This document shows, in pieces, positions 43,642 to 54,265 of a stretch of DNA of 64,000 nt. The position numbers were made by a program, and so were the translations under genes. The notes under the pieces are model-generated. The model did no database searches, had not been told where the DNA came from, and saw only the letters and a program-made list of their open reading frames with translations. Every line of letters begins with the position of its first letter. Positions within the stretch are counted from its first letter, which is position 1. Location: assembly GCA_017616555.1 (NCBI GenBank), contig JAFZXZ010000032.1, positions 179,862-243,861 of the forward strand, given 5' to 3'. The DNA is from a bacterium (lineage in GTDB: Bacteria > Auribacterota > UBA3054).

Positions 43642-45315
43642 ATGTTCCTCACGCGCCTGCGCATAAAAGATCTCGCCCTGGTCAAGTCCCTTGACGTCGA
43701 GTTCCCGAAGGGGATAATCGCGGTGACCGGCGAGACCGGAGCCGGCAAATCAACGATCCTTGGCTCTATCCAGCTTCTTTTGGGAGAGAGGGCTGATTCT
43801 TCGCTCGTCCGCCACGGCTGCGAAAAAGCTTTCGTGGAGGGCGTTTTTGAATTTGAATCCGGCGATGCCAAAAGGATAGAGCGTTACAGGGAGGAAGGCT
43901 TCGAAGCAGGGAGCGAGCCTCTTATCGTGAGAAGAGAAGTCTCAGCGAACGGACGCGCCGCGGCTTTTTTCGCCGACCAGATGGTGACGGTAAAACACCT
44001 TGGTGAGCTTATGGCCGAGACCATCGACATACATTCGCAGAATGCTCAGCAGTCTCTGACCAAGAAGAACTGGCAGAGGATGTCGCTGGACAATTTCGCC
44101 GGAGCGTCGTCTTTGTCAAAGGATGTCTCGGAACTTTACGCCGCTTATGAAGGCATAAAAAAGCTTTTGGCGGAGTATATCGAGAACGAAAGGGAAACGA
44201 GGCGCAGGGAAGACTTATGGCGCTTCCAGATAAAGGAAGTTTCCGAGGCGAATTTAAAGCCGGGAGAAGAGGAAGATCTTCTGGAAATGGAAAAGACTCT
44301 GTCGAACGCCGAGGAGATCAGCGAACTTCTCGCCTCCTTGGAAAGCGGGCTTTCCGGCGAAGAAGACAGCCCCGCTCAGGGACTCCGGAAGATCAACAGG
44401 CTGATAAAGCAGCTGAAGAGCCTTTATACGCCGGCTGTTGTATGGGAAGAGAATATGGAGAACGCGCTCGCCGTTCTTGACGATCTCTTGGCCGAAGTCT
44501 CCAGGGCCCAGGATAAGCTGAAAGTCGATCCGGAAGAATTGGTGAGGGTGCAGGAACGCCTCGCTCTCATAGACCGCCTGAAAAAGAAATACGGCCCGAC
44601 TGTCGAAGCCGTAATAGAGGAAACTAAAGTCCTTGAGGAGAAACTCAGGGAGAGCGGCTCCTTCGACGAGAGAAGAAGCGAACTGGAAAAGGAGACGGCT
44701 GAAAAATTAGCGGAACTAAAGCTTGCCGCCGGACGTTTGACAAAAAAGCGCGCAGCCGCGGCCCCAAAGTTTTCCAAGGCTGTGGAAGACGAGATCGCTC
44801 CGCTCGGCATGGGCGGTATGAGATTCGGGGTGGATCTGGAACAGCTTCCGGAAATAGCTTCCTGCGGTGCCGAGAACGTGGAGTTCACGATCGCCAACGT
44901 GGGACAGCCGATGATGCCGCTTAGCAGAATAGCTTCGGGCGGCGAACTGTCGAGGCTTACGCTTGCCCTTAAATGCCTGTCTCTGGGCGGCAACGCGGTG
45001 CAGATACTTTTCTTCGACGAGATCGACGCCGGAATAAGCGCGACCGTCGCCGGAGCGATAGCGGAAAGGCTCGGTCTTCTGGGCCATGACCATCAGGTCT
45101 TCGTTATAACGCACATGCCGGTCATCGCGGCTGCCGCCGACACGCATTACCTGGTCGAGAAGAAAGTCAAAGGAAACGATACGGTCGTTGCGATAACGCC
45201 GGTTGAAGGCGAGAGGCGCAAAGAGGAACTCTCCCGCATGCTTGGCGGAAAAGAACAGGAAGCGCGCGATTACGCGGAAAAACTTTTGAAAACCAAAGGA
45301 AGGACAAATAAATGA
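43642..45315 (+). CDS. recN: DNA repair protein RecN
   Basis: An SMC-like ATPase of 557 residues acting in double-strand break repair. The N-terminal Walker A is VTGETGAGKSTIL, a long coiled coil spans about 150-370, and the C-terminal ABC signature (SRIASGGELSRLTLALK) and Walker B (ILFFDEIDAGIS) are present. The stop overlaps the next start (ATGA). Confidence 0.96.
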   Translation: MFLTRLRIKDLALVKSLDVEFPKGIIAVTGETGAGKSTILGSIQLLLGERADSSLVRHGCEKAFVEGVFEFESGDAKRIERYREEGFEAGSEPLIVRREVSANGRAAAFFADQMVTVKHLGELMAETIDIHSQNAQQSLTKKNWQRMSLDNFAGASSLSKDVSELYAAYEGIKKLLAEYIENERETRRREDLWRFQIKEVSEANLKPGEEEDLLEMEKTLSNAEEISELLASLESGLSGEEDSPAQGLRKINRLIKQLKSLYTPAVVWEENMENALAVLDDLLAEVSRAQDKLKVDPEELVRVQERLALIDRLKKKYGPTVEAVIEETKVLEEKLRESGSFDERRSELEKETAEKLAELKLAAGRLTKKRAAAAPKFSKAVEDEIAPLGMGGMRFGVDLEQLPEIASCGAENVEFTIANVGQPMMPLSRIASGGELSRLTLALKCLSLGGNAVQILFFDEIDAGISATVAGAIAERLGLLGHDHQVFVITHMPVIAAAADTHYLVEKKVKGNDTVVAITPVEGERRKEELSRMLGGKEQEARDYAEKLLKTKGRTNK

Positions 45316-45869
45316 AAAAATCATTCATCTTTTCAATATTCGTTCTCGGCCTGGCGCTCTGCGCCTGCCAGAGCGGGAAACAAGGAGAGGAACAAGTGAG
45401 CAATGACAACGTGACGACCGCCGTCATAGAGTTTGAGAACGGCGACGTGGTGGAGTTCGAATTCTTGAAAGACAAGGCCCCCAATACCTGCGAGAATTTC
45501 ATTAAGCTCGCCCAAAAAGGTTTCTACGACGGTCTTATCTTCCACAGAGTGATCGACGGTTTCATGATCCAGGGCGGCTGCCCCTTGGGCAACGGCACCG
45601 GCGGACCGGGGTATACGATCAAGGCCGAATTCAACGACACCAAGCATCTGCCCGGCATCGTCTCCATGGCCAGGTCCAGCGATCCTGACAGCGCCGGAAG
45701 CCAGTTTTTCATCTGCGTGGCCGACGACACCTACCTCGACAACAAGTACACGGCCTTCGGCCGCGTGACAAAAGGCTACGACGTGGTCGAGAAGATCAGC
45801 AAAGTGAAGGTCAACCTTCAGGACCGTCCCCTCGAGCCGGTCGTCATGAAAAAAGTTTACGTCAAGTAA
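45312..45869 (+). CDS. Cyclophilin-type peptidyl-prolyl isomerase, lipoprotein
   Basis: A 185-residue exported isomerase. A lipobox (LALCAC, acylated Cys at 19 or so) suggests membrane anchoring. The cyclophilin core carries FHRVIDGFMIQGG and ARSSDPDSAGSQFFIC, with the catalytic arginine in FHRV. The 4-bp overlap with recN suggests coupling. It is the third periplasmic foldase in the window. Confidence 0.93.
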   Translation: MKKSFIFSIFVLGLALCACQSGKQGEEQVSNDNVTTAVIEFENGDVVEFEFLKDKAPNTCENFIKLAQKGFYDGLIFHRVIDGFMIQGGCPLGNGTGGPGYTIKAEFNDTKHLPGIVSMARSSDPDSAGSQFFICVADDTYLDNKYTAFGRVTKGYDVVEKISKVKVNLQDRPLEPVVMKKVYVK

Positions 45870-45871
45870 AA

Positions 45872-46702
45872 ATGGCTGAAAATTCAATGGGTCTGATTGC
45901 CGGCGGCGGAGTGCTGCCGCTGGAATTTCTGCGCGCCAAAGAGAGGAACGGTCTCGCGAGGATCGTGACGGTCGGTATCAAGAACTGCAACGTCCTCGAC
46001 GAAGTCAAATCTCTTTCCGACCATTATGAGGAAGTCTCCGTCACGCAGCTTGGGAAGCTTATCAAGATCTTCCACAAGCAGGGTGTCGGGAAGGCAGTGA
46101 TGCTTGGCAACGTGGCGCCCAAAATGACTATTGCGGATCTTCGTCTCGACTGGCGGCTCATGAAGCTCGCCATGAAGGTGAAGGACAGAAGGGCTGACGG
46201 CGTCCTGGGCGCCATTTCCGATGAACTGGGAAGCGAAGGAATAACGATAGAGAAGACTACGGATTATCTTCCCCAGATCCTTTTGCCGGAGGGCGTCCTT
46301 TGCGGTCCTCCTCCCGATGAAAAGCAAATGTCAGACATCGCCTTGGGCGTAAAGCTCGCGCTTGTGTCGGGCGGACACGACATAGGGCAGAGCGTGGTCA
46401 TCAAAAACCAGGCGGTGGTCTGCGTGGAAGCCATGGAAGGCACCGACCGCTGCATCAGGAGAGCCGGCGAATACACCAAAGACGCCGTGGTCGTGAAAAT
46501 GGCCAAGCCCAATCAGGACCTCAGGTTCGACGTGCCCTGTTTGGGGCCTGGCACCATAGAGTCCATGCAGGCGGCAAACGCCAGGATAGTGGCGGCGGAA
46601 GCCGGCAAAACTTTCCTTCTGGAGCCGCAGAAAACTCTGGAAGCGGCCATGAAATGCCAAATAACTATTCTGGGAGTGAATCGCTCCTTGGGAGAAAAAT
46701 AA
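45872..46702 (+). CDS. lpxI: UDP-2,3-diacylglucosamine pyrophosphatase LpxI
   Basis: Fourth step of lipid A synthesis, hydrolysing UDP-diacylglucosamine to lipid X; LpxI replaces LpxH in some phyla. The 276 residues start with GLIAGGGVLPLEF and include GNVAPKMT and the C-terminal AVVCVEAMEGTDRCIRRAG and FDVPCLGPGTIESM, all typical. This shows the organism makes lipid A and hence has an outer membrane. Confidence 0.95.
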   Translation: MAENSMGLIAGGGVLPLEFLRAKERNGLARIVTVGIKNCNVLDEVKSLSDHYEEVSVTQLGKLIKIFHKQGVGKAVMLGNVAPKMTIADLRLDWRLMKLAMKVKDRRADGVLGAISDELGSEGITIEKTTDYLPQILLPEGVLCGPPPDEKQMSDIALGVKLALVSGGHDIGQSVVIKNQAVVCVEAMEGTDRCIRRAGEYTKDAVVVKMAKPNQDLRFDVPCLGPGTIESMQAANARIVAAEAGKTFLLEPQKTLEAAMKCQITILGVNRSLGEK

Positions 46703-46705
46703 AAC

Positions 46706-47662
46706 ATGAAAACAGCAGTCATAGGCGTGGGGCACCTTGGAAAGATCCACGCCAGGATCGTCAACGAAAACGCAAATGTTGAACTTGCGGCGGTGGTGGA
46801 CGCCAGGGCTGAATCAGCGAAAGAGACCGGCGAACTTTACAACGTTCCTTATTTCACGAACGTTGAGGACGTCATCCAATTGATCGACGCGGCGCACGTG
46901 GTCGTGCCTACTCCCTTGCATTACGAAGTGACGAAAAAGCTTCTTTTGGCCGGCAAGCACGTGCTTTTGGAAAAGCCCATCACGACGACTGTCGCGGAAG
47001 CCGACGAACTTTTGAAACTGGCTAAGGAAAGAAACCTCATATTGCAGGTCGGACATGTCGAAAGGTTCAATCCCGCCATCATCGGCATACAGAAAATATT
47101 AAAAGATCCCATCTTCATCGAAGTTCACCGCCTTTCGCCCTTCAATATCCGCGGAACGGAAGTGAGCGTGGTCTTCGACCTCATGATCCACGACATCGAC
47201 ATCATTTTGCACTTGGTCAGGTCGGAAGTCGTGGACGTCCAGGCGGTGGGCGTTCCTGTCCTGACGAAGACAAGTGACATCGCCAACGCGAGATTGACTT
47301 TCAAAAACGGCTGCGTGGCGAACGTCACGACTTCGAGGATCAGCGCCGACAGGATGAGGAAGATCCGCTTCTTCCAGGACGACGCCTACATTTCCCTCGA
47401 CTATGTTGAGCAGAAAGCCAAATTGAAACACAGGAAAGAATGGCAGATCGTGGAAGAGGAGATCAATTTCTCCGGCGACCAACCCTTGCAGAGCGAGATA
47501 CAAAGCTTCATAGACTGCGTAAAGGAGGGCAAGTCCCCGCAAGTAACGGGCGAGGACGGCCGAAATGCGCTGAAGGTTGCTACTATGGTCGAAGAGGCGA
47601 TAAAGAAACATTTGGCTGAACTAAAATCTTTGCGTCCGGGAGCGAAACTGCCCGGGGAATAA
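46706..47662 (+). CDS. Gfo/Idh/MocA-family oxidoreductase
   Basis: An NAD(P)-dependent sugar dehydrogenase of 318 residues. The Rossmann start is AVIGVGHLGKIHARI; the catalytic EKP motif appears as LLEKPI, followed by GHVERFNPA and IHDIDIILHL. It lies 3 nt after lpxI, and similar genes accompany lpx genes in other phyla. GnnA (UDP-GlcNAc 3-dehydrogenase, for amide-linked lipid A) is possible, but its partner aminotransferase GnnB is absent here. Confidence 0.88.
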   Translation: MKTAVIGVGHLGKIHARIVNENANVELAAVVDARAESAKETGELYNVPYFTNVEDVIQLIDAAHVVVPTPLHYEVTKKLLLAGKHVLLEKPITTTVAEADELLKLAKERNLILQVGHVERFNPAIIGIQKILKDPIFIEVHRLSPFNIRGTEVSVVFDLMIHDIDIILHLVRSEVVDVQAVGVPVLTKTSDIANARLTFKNGCVANVTTSRISADRMRKIRFFQDDAYISLDYVEQKAKLKHRKEWQIVEEEINFSGDQPLQSEIQSFIDCVKEGKSPQVTGEDGRNALKVATMVEEAIKKHLAELKSLRPGAKLPGE

Positions 47663-48445
47663 ATGGCGGAAGGATCCATAAGACTAGATCAGGCGCTGAC
47701 GAATCTTGGCTACTTCGCCTCCAGGGAACAGACGAGACGTTCTCTCTTGGCCGGGGAAGTGGAAGTCAACGGCGTCAGGACGGCGAAGCCCGGGCTTCCC
47801 GTTTCTCTTCGCTACAACGAGAGCGGGGAGGCCATGCTCTTTTCCAAAGGCAAGGAGCTCAAGATCAACGTCAGGGAAAAGATGCCTTACGTTAGCCGGG
47901 GCGGCTACAAGCTGGCGGCCGGACTTGACTGCGCTAAGATAGATCCAACAGGCATGGTCTGCATGGATATCGGCGCCAGTACGGGCGGTTTTACGGATGT
48001 ATTGCTGCAAAGGGGAGCGAAGCACGTTTTCGCCATCGACTGCGGGCACGGACAATTGCACGACAAGATAAGGAACGACGAGAGAGTGACGGTCATGGAA
48101 AAAACCAACGCCCGTTTCCTGAAGCCGGAGGATCTTTCCCTTGTTCCGGAGCTGGCCGTGGCGGACGTCTCCTTCATCTCGCTGAAACTGATCATCCCCG
48201 TTATTAAGGACTGCCTTAAAGGAAAGGGACTTGCCGTGGTGCTTGTTAAACCGCAGTTCGAGGTCGGGCCGGAGAAACTCTCCAAAGGCGGAGTGGTGAA
48301 AGACGAGAATACGCGCCTTGAGGCGCTGAAAGACATAAAAAACTTTTTCCTTGAGCAGGGTTTCGAGATCGTATCGGAATGCGAAAGCCCGATCATAGGC
48401 CCTGCCGGCAACCATGAATTTCTTCTGGCAGCGCGAAAATTATGA
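47663..48445 (+). CDS. TlyA-family rRNA 2'-O-methyltransferase
   Basis: A 260-residue protein with an N-terminal S4 RNA-binding domain (about 5-65) and a FtsJ-like methyltransferase domain (CMDIGASTGGFTDVLLQRGAKHVFAID as the SAM-binding site; LVKPQFEVG). Members methylate cytidines in 16S and/or 23S rRNA; the name haemolysin A is historical. It begins directly after the oxidoreductase stop. Confidence 0.93.
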   Translation: MAEGSIRLDQALTNLGYFASREQTRRSLLAGEVEVNGVRTAKPGLPVSLRYNESGEAMLFSKGKELKINVREKMPYVSRGGYKLAAGLDCAKIDPTGMVCMDIGASTGGFTDVLLQRGAKHVFAIDCGHGQLHDKIRNDERVTVMEKTNARFLKPEDLSLVPELAVADVSFISLKLIIPVIKDCLKGKGLAVVLVKPQFEVGPEKLSKGGVVKDENTRLEALKDIKNFFLEQGFEIVSECESPIIGPAGNHEFLLAARKL

Positions 48446-49326
48446 AGAACGATCTTAAAGGAACGATGCCCGGCGTCATTATAAACACTGGAAAGCCGCA
48501 TGCGGTGAAAGCCCTCGAGGCCCTTATCTCGGAGATGAAAAAGCGGAAGATGAATTTCCTGCTTGAATCTGCGAGCGCCATGTCTATCGGCAGGGAGGGA
48601 ACGACCATTTCAGAGCTGAATTCCCGCTGCCAGTGGCTAATAGTCATAGGCGGCGACGGCACGATCCTTTCCGCTGTCAGGGAAATGACAGATCTGAACG
48701 TCCCCATCCTCGGCATCAATCCGGGCGAATCCTTCGGCTTTCTGGCGGAGATCCCCAAAGCGGAGATCGCCCAGACTCTGGACGCCATATTGGACGGACG
48801 CTGCGAAATAGAGGAGCGCTCGCTTATCGAAGCTTCGTACGTTAGCGAAGGCGGTCTTGAGAGAAAGGAACGTGCGCTTAACGACCTGGCCTTCGTCAGG
48901 GGCCTGGACGCCCGCATAATCGAACTCAAGATCTCCGTGAACGGCGAAACGTTGACGACCTACGGACTGGACGGCCTTATCATGAGCACCGCCACAGGCA
49001 GCACGGCCTATTCGCTCTCCGCTGGCGGGCCTGTCATGTACCCGGGGCTCGAGGCCTTTTTGATGACGCCGGTCTGCCCCCATTCCTTCACCAACCGTCC
49101 CATGCTTTTCCCTAGGGGAACGAAAGTGGAAATAGAGAACGTGACACTGGGGCGCCCGGTGCACATCTCGGCGGACGGAAGACAGGCTCTGACGATTTCC
49201 TCGGGAGAAAAAGTTACCGTGGCGTTAGGGGAGAGAGTGAAATTTCTGACTTGCAAAAACCATTCCTTCGTGCAGAAACTGAGAGGGAAGATGGGCTGGC
49301 AGGGAAGCCTAAGGGAAAATGAATAA
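48442..49326 (+). CDS. nadK: NAD kinase
   Basis: Phosphorylates NAD to NADP. The 294 residues hold the GGDGT motif (VIGGDGTILSAV), the conserved NPGESFGFL-type loop and STATGSTAYSLSAGGP. It overlaps tlyA by 4 bp (ATGA), a common pairing of tlyA-nadK-recN found in many bacteria, though recN here lies five genes upstream. Confidence 0.96.
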   Translation: MKNDLKGTMPGVIINTGKPHAVKALEALISEMKKRKMNFLLESASAMSIGREGTTISELNSRCQWLIVIGGDGTILSAVREMTDLNVPILGINPGESFGFLAEIPKAEIAQTLDAILDGRCEIEERSLIEASYVSEGGLERKERALNDLAFVRGLDARIIELKISVNGETLTTYGLDGLIMSTATGSTAYSLSAGGPVMYPGLEAFLMTPVCPHSFTNRPMLFPRGTKVEIENVTLGRPVHISADGRQALTISSGEKVTVALGERVKFLTCKNHSFVQKLRGKMGWQGSLRENE

Positions 49327-49364
49327 ACGTTAAAAATAAAAATATCAAGGAGAAGAGTAAAGCA

Positions 49365-50243
49365 ATGCGCAGTATTTTCAAGGGATCAATCGTAGCCCTC
49401 ATCACGCCTTTCAGGAAGAACGGCTCAATCGACCACGGACTTGTCCGCGAATTAGTGGAGTGGCACATCGCTTCCGGAACGAACGCTATCGTGCCTTGCG
49501 CCACGACGGGCGAGAGCCCGACCTTAAGCCACGACGAGCATGACGAAGTCATCGCCACAGTCGTCAAAGCGGTCAACAAACGCATCCCGGTCCTGGCCGG
49601 CTGCGGCAGCAACTGCACGGAAGAATCCCTGAGACTGATAAAGCACGCCGAAAGCGTGGGAGCGGACGGCGCCCTGGTCATTACGCCTTACTACAACAAA
49701 CCTACGCAGGAAGGCATGGCGGCGCATTACGAGAGCCTTGCTAATTCTACGAAGCTTCCAATCGTGATCTACAACGTCCCCGGCCGCACCGGCGTCAATC
49801 TGAAGCCGGAAACGTTAGCCAAGCTTGCGAAGATAGATAACATCGTCGGCGTCAAGGAAGCTAGCGGCAACATGGACCAGGCTTCCGAGATCATGAATCT
49901 TACCGACCTGGACGTCTTGTCCGGCGAAGACTCCCTGAATTTCCCCCTGATGGCGGCGGGCGCCGTGGGCGTCATTTCCGTCGTGGCTAACGTCGTGCCC
50001 AATCTGGTGGCTCAGTTGGCTGACGCCGCCCTGAGGGGCGACATGGCAGAGGGGCGCAGGCTGCACAAGCTGCTCTTCCCGATCTCCAAGGCGCTCTTTG
50101 CGGAAACGAATCCCTGCCCCGTGAAAGCCGCTTTGTCCATGATGGGCAAGTGCGAGAACGTTTTGCGCCTGCCCTTAGTTCCGGTCAGGAAAGAAACCGA
50201 AGAATTAATCAGAGCTACGCTTTCAAAGCTCGGCGTGCTCTAA
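49365..50243 (+). CDS. dapA: 4-hydroxy-tetrahydrodipicolinate synthase
   Basis: First committed step of lysine and diaminopimelate synthesis: pyruvate plus aspartate semialdehyde. The 292-residue TIM barrel shows the Schiff-base lysine in VGVKEASGN, the catalytic tyrosine motif VITPYYNKPTQEG and NVPGRTGVN. AAGGAGAA ribosome-binding site. Aspartate semialdehyde is also the substrate of the carboxyspermidine dehydrogenase at 29440-30630. Confidence 0.96.
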   Translation: MRSIFKGSIVALITPFRKNGSIDHGLVRELVEWHIASGTNAIVPCATTGESPTLSHDEHDEVIATVVKAVNKRIPVLAGCGSNCTEESLRLIKHAESVGADGALVITPYYNKPTQEGMAAHYESLANSTKLPIVIYNVPGRTGVNLKPETLAKLAKIDNIVGVKEASGNMDQASEIMNLTDLDVLSGEDSLNFPLMAAGAVGVISVVANVVPNLVAQLADAALRGDMAEGRRLHKLLFPISKALFAETNPCPVKAALSMMGKCENVLRLPLVPVRKETEELIRATLSKLGVL

Positions 50244-50254
50244 GGGAGAAAGCT

Positions 50255-50869
50255 ATGATCAGACTTGGCGTTTTGGGTTCCGGACACGGAACGAATTTTG
50301 AAGAGATAGCGAAGTGTATTAATGACGGCAGGATCAAGGGAGCCGAGATCGCAGTCGTCATCAGCGACGTGAAAGACGCGCCCATACTTGAAAAAGCCGA
50401 GCGTTTGGGGCTCAAGGCCATGTATCTTTCCGCCGATGATTTTAAGACGAAACTCGAGGGGCCGCAGGAGGAAAAATACATCGAGGTCCTTAAAGAGAAC
50501 GAGGTCGACTACGTCATATTGGCCGGCTTCATGCGGATGATCAAGTCGAAGTTGCTTGAAGCGTTCCCCATGAAAGTCGTGAACATTCATCCCGCGTTGC
50601 TGCCGGCTTTCCCGGGACTGGAGTCCTGGAAGCAGGCTCTCGATTACGGCGCAAAGTTAGCCGGCTGCACGATCCATTTCGTGGACGCCGGCATGGACAG
50701 CGGCCCCATAATCGCCCAGGCCGCAGTGCACGTTATGGACGACGACACGCCTGCAACGTTGCACGCCAGGATCCAGGAGCAGGAACACATCTGGTTCCCG
50801 AAAGTCATAAACCTGCTGGCATCCGGAAAGGTCACCGTAGAGGGGCGGAGAGTAAAGATCAAAGGTTAA
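50255..50869 (+). CDS. purN: Phosphoribosylglycinamide formyltransferase
   Basis: Third step of purine synthesis using 10-formyl-THF. Start placed at the ATG at 50255 (MIRLGVLGSGHGTNF) with GGGAG upstream; a longer frame would begin inside dapA. The 204 residues carry the catalytic Asn-His-Asp set: NIHPALLPAFPG and HFVDAGMDSGPII. It lies between dapA and recG with short gaps. Confidence 0.95.
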   Translation: MIRLGVLGSGHGTNFEEIAKCINDGRIKGAEIAVVISDVKDAPILEKAERLGLKAMYLSADDFKTKLEGPQEEKYIEVLKENEVDYVILAGFMRMIKSKLLEAFPMKVVNIHPALLPAFPGLESWKQALDYGAKLAGCTIHFVDAGMDSGPIIAQAAVHVMDDDTPATLHARIQEQEHIWFPKVINLLASGKVTVEGRRVKIKG

Positions 50870-50872
50870 GGC

Positions 50873-53017
50873 ATGCCCGAAACGAAAGAGTACGAACTCC
50901 TGCAAAGACCAATCAGCGTCGTGAAGGGCGTGACAGCCCGCCGCACGGCGCTTTTATCACGTTGCGGAGTAGCGACTCTCTGGGACGCCCTGACTTTCTT
51001 CCCTTACCGTTACGAGGATTATTCCAAAATAGTGCGGCCGGACCAGGCGAAAGAAGGGAGCGAAGCGCTCGTTTACGGCAAAGTTCTTTCGGTGAAGGCG
51101 GAAAAAACTTTCAAGAAACGCCTGAAACTCGTCAAGGTCCTTATAGAAAATTCCGGCAGCACGGCCCTGGGCGTCTGGTTCAACCAGCCTTGGATAGCCG
51201 ACAAATTCGAAGTCGGAAAGAAGGTGCTTTTCCACGGCGTCTGCCACGGCTCTTTGGGGTGTGTACAGATGACGAATCCGGACGTCATCTATCTTGAGGA
51301 CGATTTCCACCCCGACAATTACGAGGGCAAAAGGCTGCCCGTTTATCACACGACGGAGAGCCTTTCCCAAAACGTCTTGCGCGGCATTATGGCAAGCCTT
51401 GTAAAGGAGGCGCTGCCGAGTTTCAAAGAGTATCTGACTAGCGAGGAACTTAGGAAAAACGGGCTTTCGAATATTTCCGAAGCGGTAGCTTTGCTGCACT
51501 CGCCGAACCGCGCGGGCGAAGAGGAGATCGCCAGGGCCAAAAGGCGCCTTATAGTCGATGAATTCTTCGCGCTGCAGGTTGGGAATGTTCTGACCAAAAA
51601 AGTCATGCAGAAGGAGAATTACGAAGCGCACCATCTTGTGCCGGGAAAACTGATCGTCGATTTTTTGAACACGCTGCCTTTCAAACTTACCAAGGACCAG
51701 CTCAGCGTTCTCAGCGAGATAAAGAACGACATGCTCTCGCCCCGCCCGATGCACCGCCTTTTGCAGGGCGACGTCGGAAGCGGCAAGACGGTCGTGGCGG
51801 CCACCGCCATGCTGATGGCTGTGGAGAGCGGCTATAACGCCGCCATCATGGCTCCTACCGAGATCCTGGCCAGACAGCATTACGAGACTTTGAAAAAGTG
51901 GTGCGACAAGATCGGCGTGGACGTGCTTTTTTCCTACGGCGGCATGAAGGCCAAAGAAAAGAAAGAGCTTCTCAAACGTTTTGAGGAGGAGAAGAATTTC
52001 CTCCTGGTCGGAACGCACTCGCTTCTGCATGTCAGGGAAGCCGTTCCAAATTTAGGGCTCGTCGTCATCGACGAGCAGCACAAGTTCGGCGTCGCCCAGA
52101 GAGCGATGCTAAGGGTTGCCAAAAGCGTTCCCGACACCCTGATCATGACGGCCACTCCCATTCCTAGAAGCCTGGCCATGACGCTCTACGGACATCTCGA
52201 CATCTCGGTCATAAAAGCTCCTCCCGAAGGACGCATTCCCGTAAAGACCTACGTGGTGACGCCGGAAAGACTGCCTTCCGTCTGGAACTTCATCAAAAAA
52301 GAGGCTTCCTTAGGACACCAGGCTTACATCGTTTATCCCCAGATCGACGAATCTGACAAGAGGGAAGCGAAAGCCGCCGCGGAAATGTATGAAGTGCTTT
52401 CCAAGAAAGTTTTCCCGGATCTTAAGCTTGGTCTCGTCCACGGGCGATTGGAAAAAGAAGAGAAAGAGGAGACCATGCGAAAGTTCAGGGACGGCGAGAT
52501 CTCCGTTCTCATCTGCACGACGGTCATAGAAGTGGGCGTGGACGTTCCCAACGCCAGCGTTATGGTCATCGAGGACGCCCAGCGCTTCGGACTCGCCCAG
52601 CTGCACCAGCTGAGGGGGCGCATAGGCCGCGGAAAACTTCAGTCCTACTGCGTCCTCGTCGACAACACGCCTTTGGAAAAAGGGAATGAGGAATTTTCCC
52701 AGCCTCTTTTGACCGGCATGACGGAGAACAGGAGGCTGGAAGTCATGGCCAAGACTTGCGACGGCTTTGAGATCGCGGAGGCCGATATGGAACTTAGAGG
52801 CCCGGGCGAGTTCTTCGGGGAAAAGCAGTCCGGACACCCGACGCTTTATCTTGCGAACCCCAACCGCGACAAGCGTGAATTGGTCCTCGCGAAAGAGCTG
52901 GCGGAAAAGATGATCGAAGCGTACGAAAGGGGAGAGCTGGCGCCTGAAGTTAAGGAGGCTTTTTTGACCAGGGTGGCGCTGCGTTACGGCGCGGAATTTA
53001 CCATGCCGGGCTTCTGA
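50873..53017 (+). CDS. recG: ATP-dependent DNA helicase RecG
   Basis: A 714-residue fork-reversal helicase. The N-terminal wedge/OB domain (about 25-160) is followed by the helicase core with Walker A (GDVGSGKTVVA), a DEQH box (VVIDEQHKFGV), ATPIPRS and the C-terminal lobe (QLRGRIGRG). The final TRG-like region is present. Last gene of the recN-to-recG run; no hairpin terminator is seen, and the next promoter follows 18 nt after the stop. Confidence 0.97.
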   Translation: MPETKEYELLQRPISVVKGVTARRTALLSRCGVATLWDALTFFPYRYEDYSKIVRPDQAKEGSEALVYGKVLSVKAEKTFKKRLKLVKVLIENSGSTALGVWFNQPWIADKFEVGKKVLFHGVCHGSLGCVQMTNPDVIYLEDDFHPDNYEGKRLPVYHTTESLSQNVLRGIMASLVKEALPSFKEYLTSEELRKNGLSNISEAVALLHSPNRAGEEEIARAKRRLIVDEFFALQVGNVLTKKVMQKENYEAHHLVPGKLIVDFLNTLPFKLTKDQLSVLSEIKNDMLSPRPMHRLLQGDVGSGKTVVAATAMLMAVESGYNAAIMAPTEILARQHYETLKKWCDKIGVDVLFSYGGMKAKEKKELLKRFEEEKNFLLVGTHSLLHVREAVPNLGLVVIDEQHKFGVAQRAMLRVAKSVPDTLIMTATPIPRSLAMTLYGHLDISVIKAPPEGRIPVKTYVVTPERLPSVWNFIKKEASLGHQAYIVYPQIDESDKREAKAAAEMYEVLSKKVFPDLKLGLVHGRLEKEEKEETMRKFRDGEISVLICTTVIEVGVDVPNASVMVIEDAQRFGLAQLHQLRGRIGRGKLQSYCVLVDNTPLEKGNEEFSQPLLTGMTENRRLEVMAKTCDGFEIAEADMELRGPGEFFGEKQSGHPTLYLANPNRDKRELVLAKELAEKMIEAYERGELAPEVKEAFLTRVALRYGAEFTMPGF

Positions 53018-53035
53018 TCCTGCAAATTGGTTTTT

Positions 53036-53044
53036 TGATATAAT
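53036..53044 (+). promoter_or_regulatory. Extended -10 promoter of the acyl-CoA dehydrogenase/Etf operon
   Basis: A T-run, then TGA-TATAAT, 37 nt before the start codon. The -35 position lacks a clear hexamer. Confidence 0.6.
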
Positions 53045-53081
53045 ATTCACTAGTAAACAATAACAACCAAAAGGAAATATT

Positions 53082-54251
<1,170 letters not shown>

Positions 54252-54265
54252 TCATTGATTAAGCT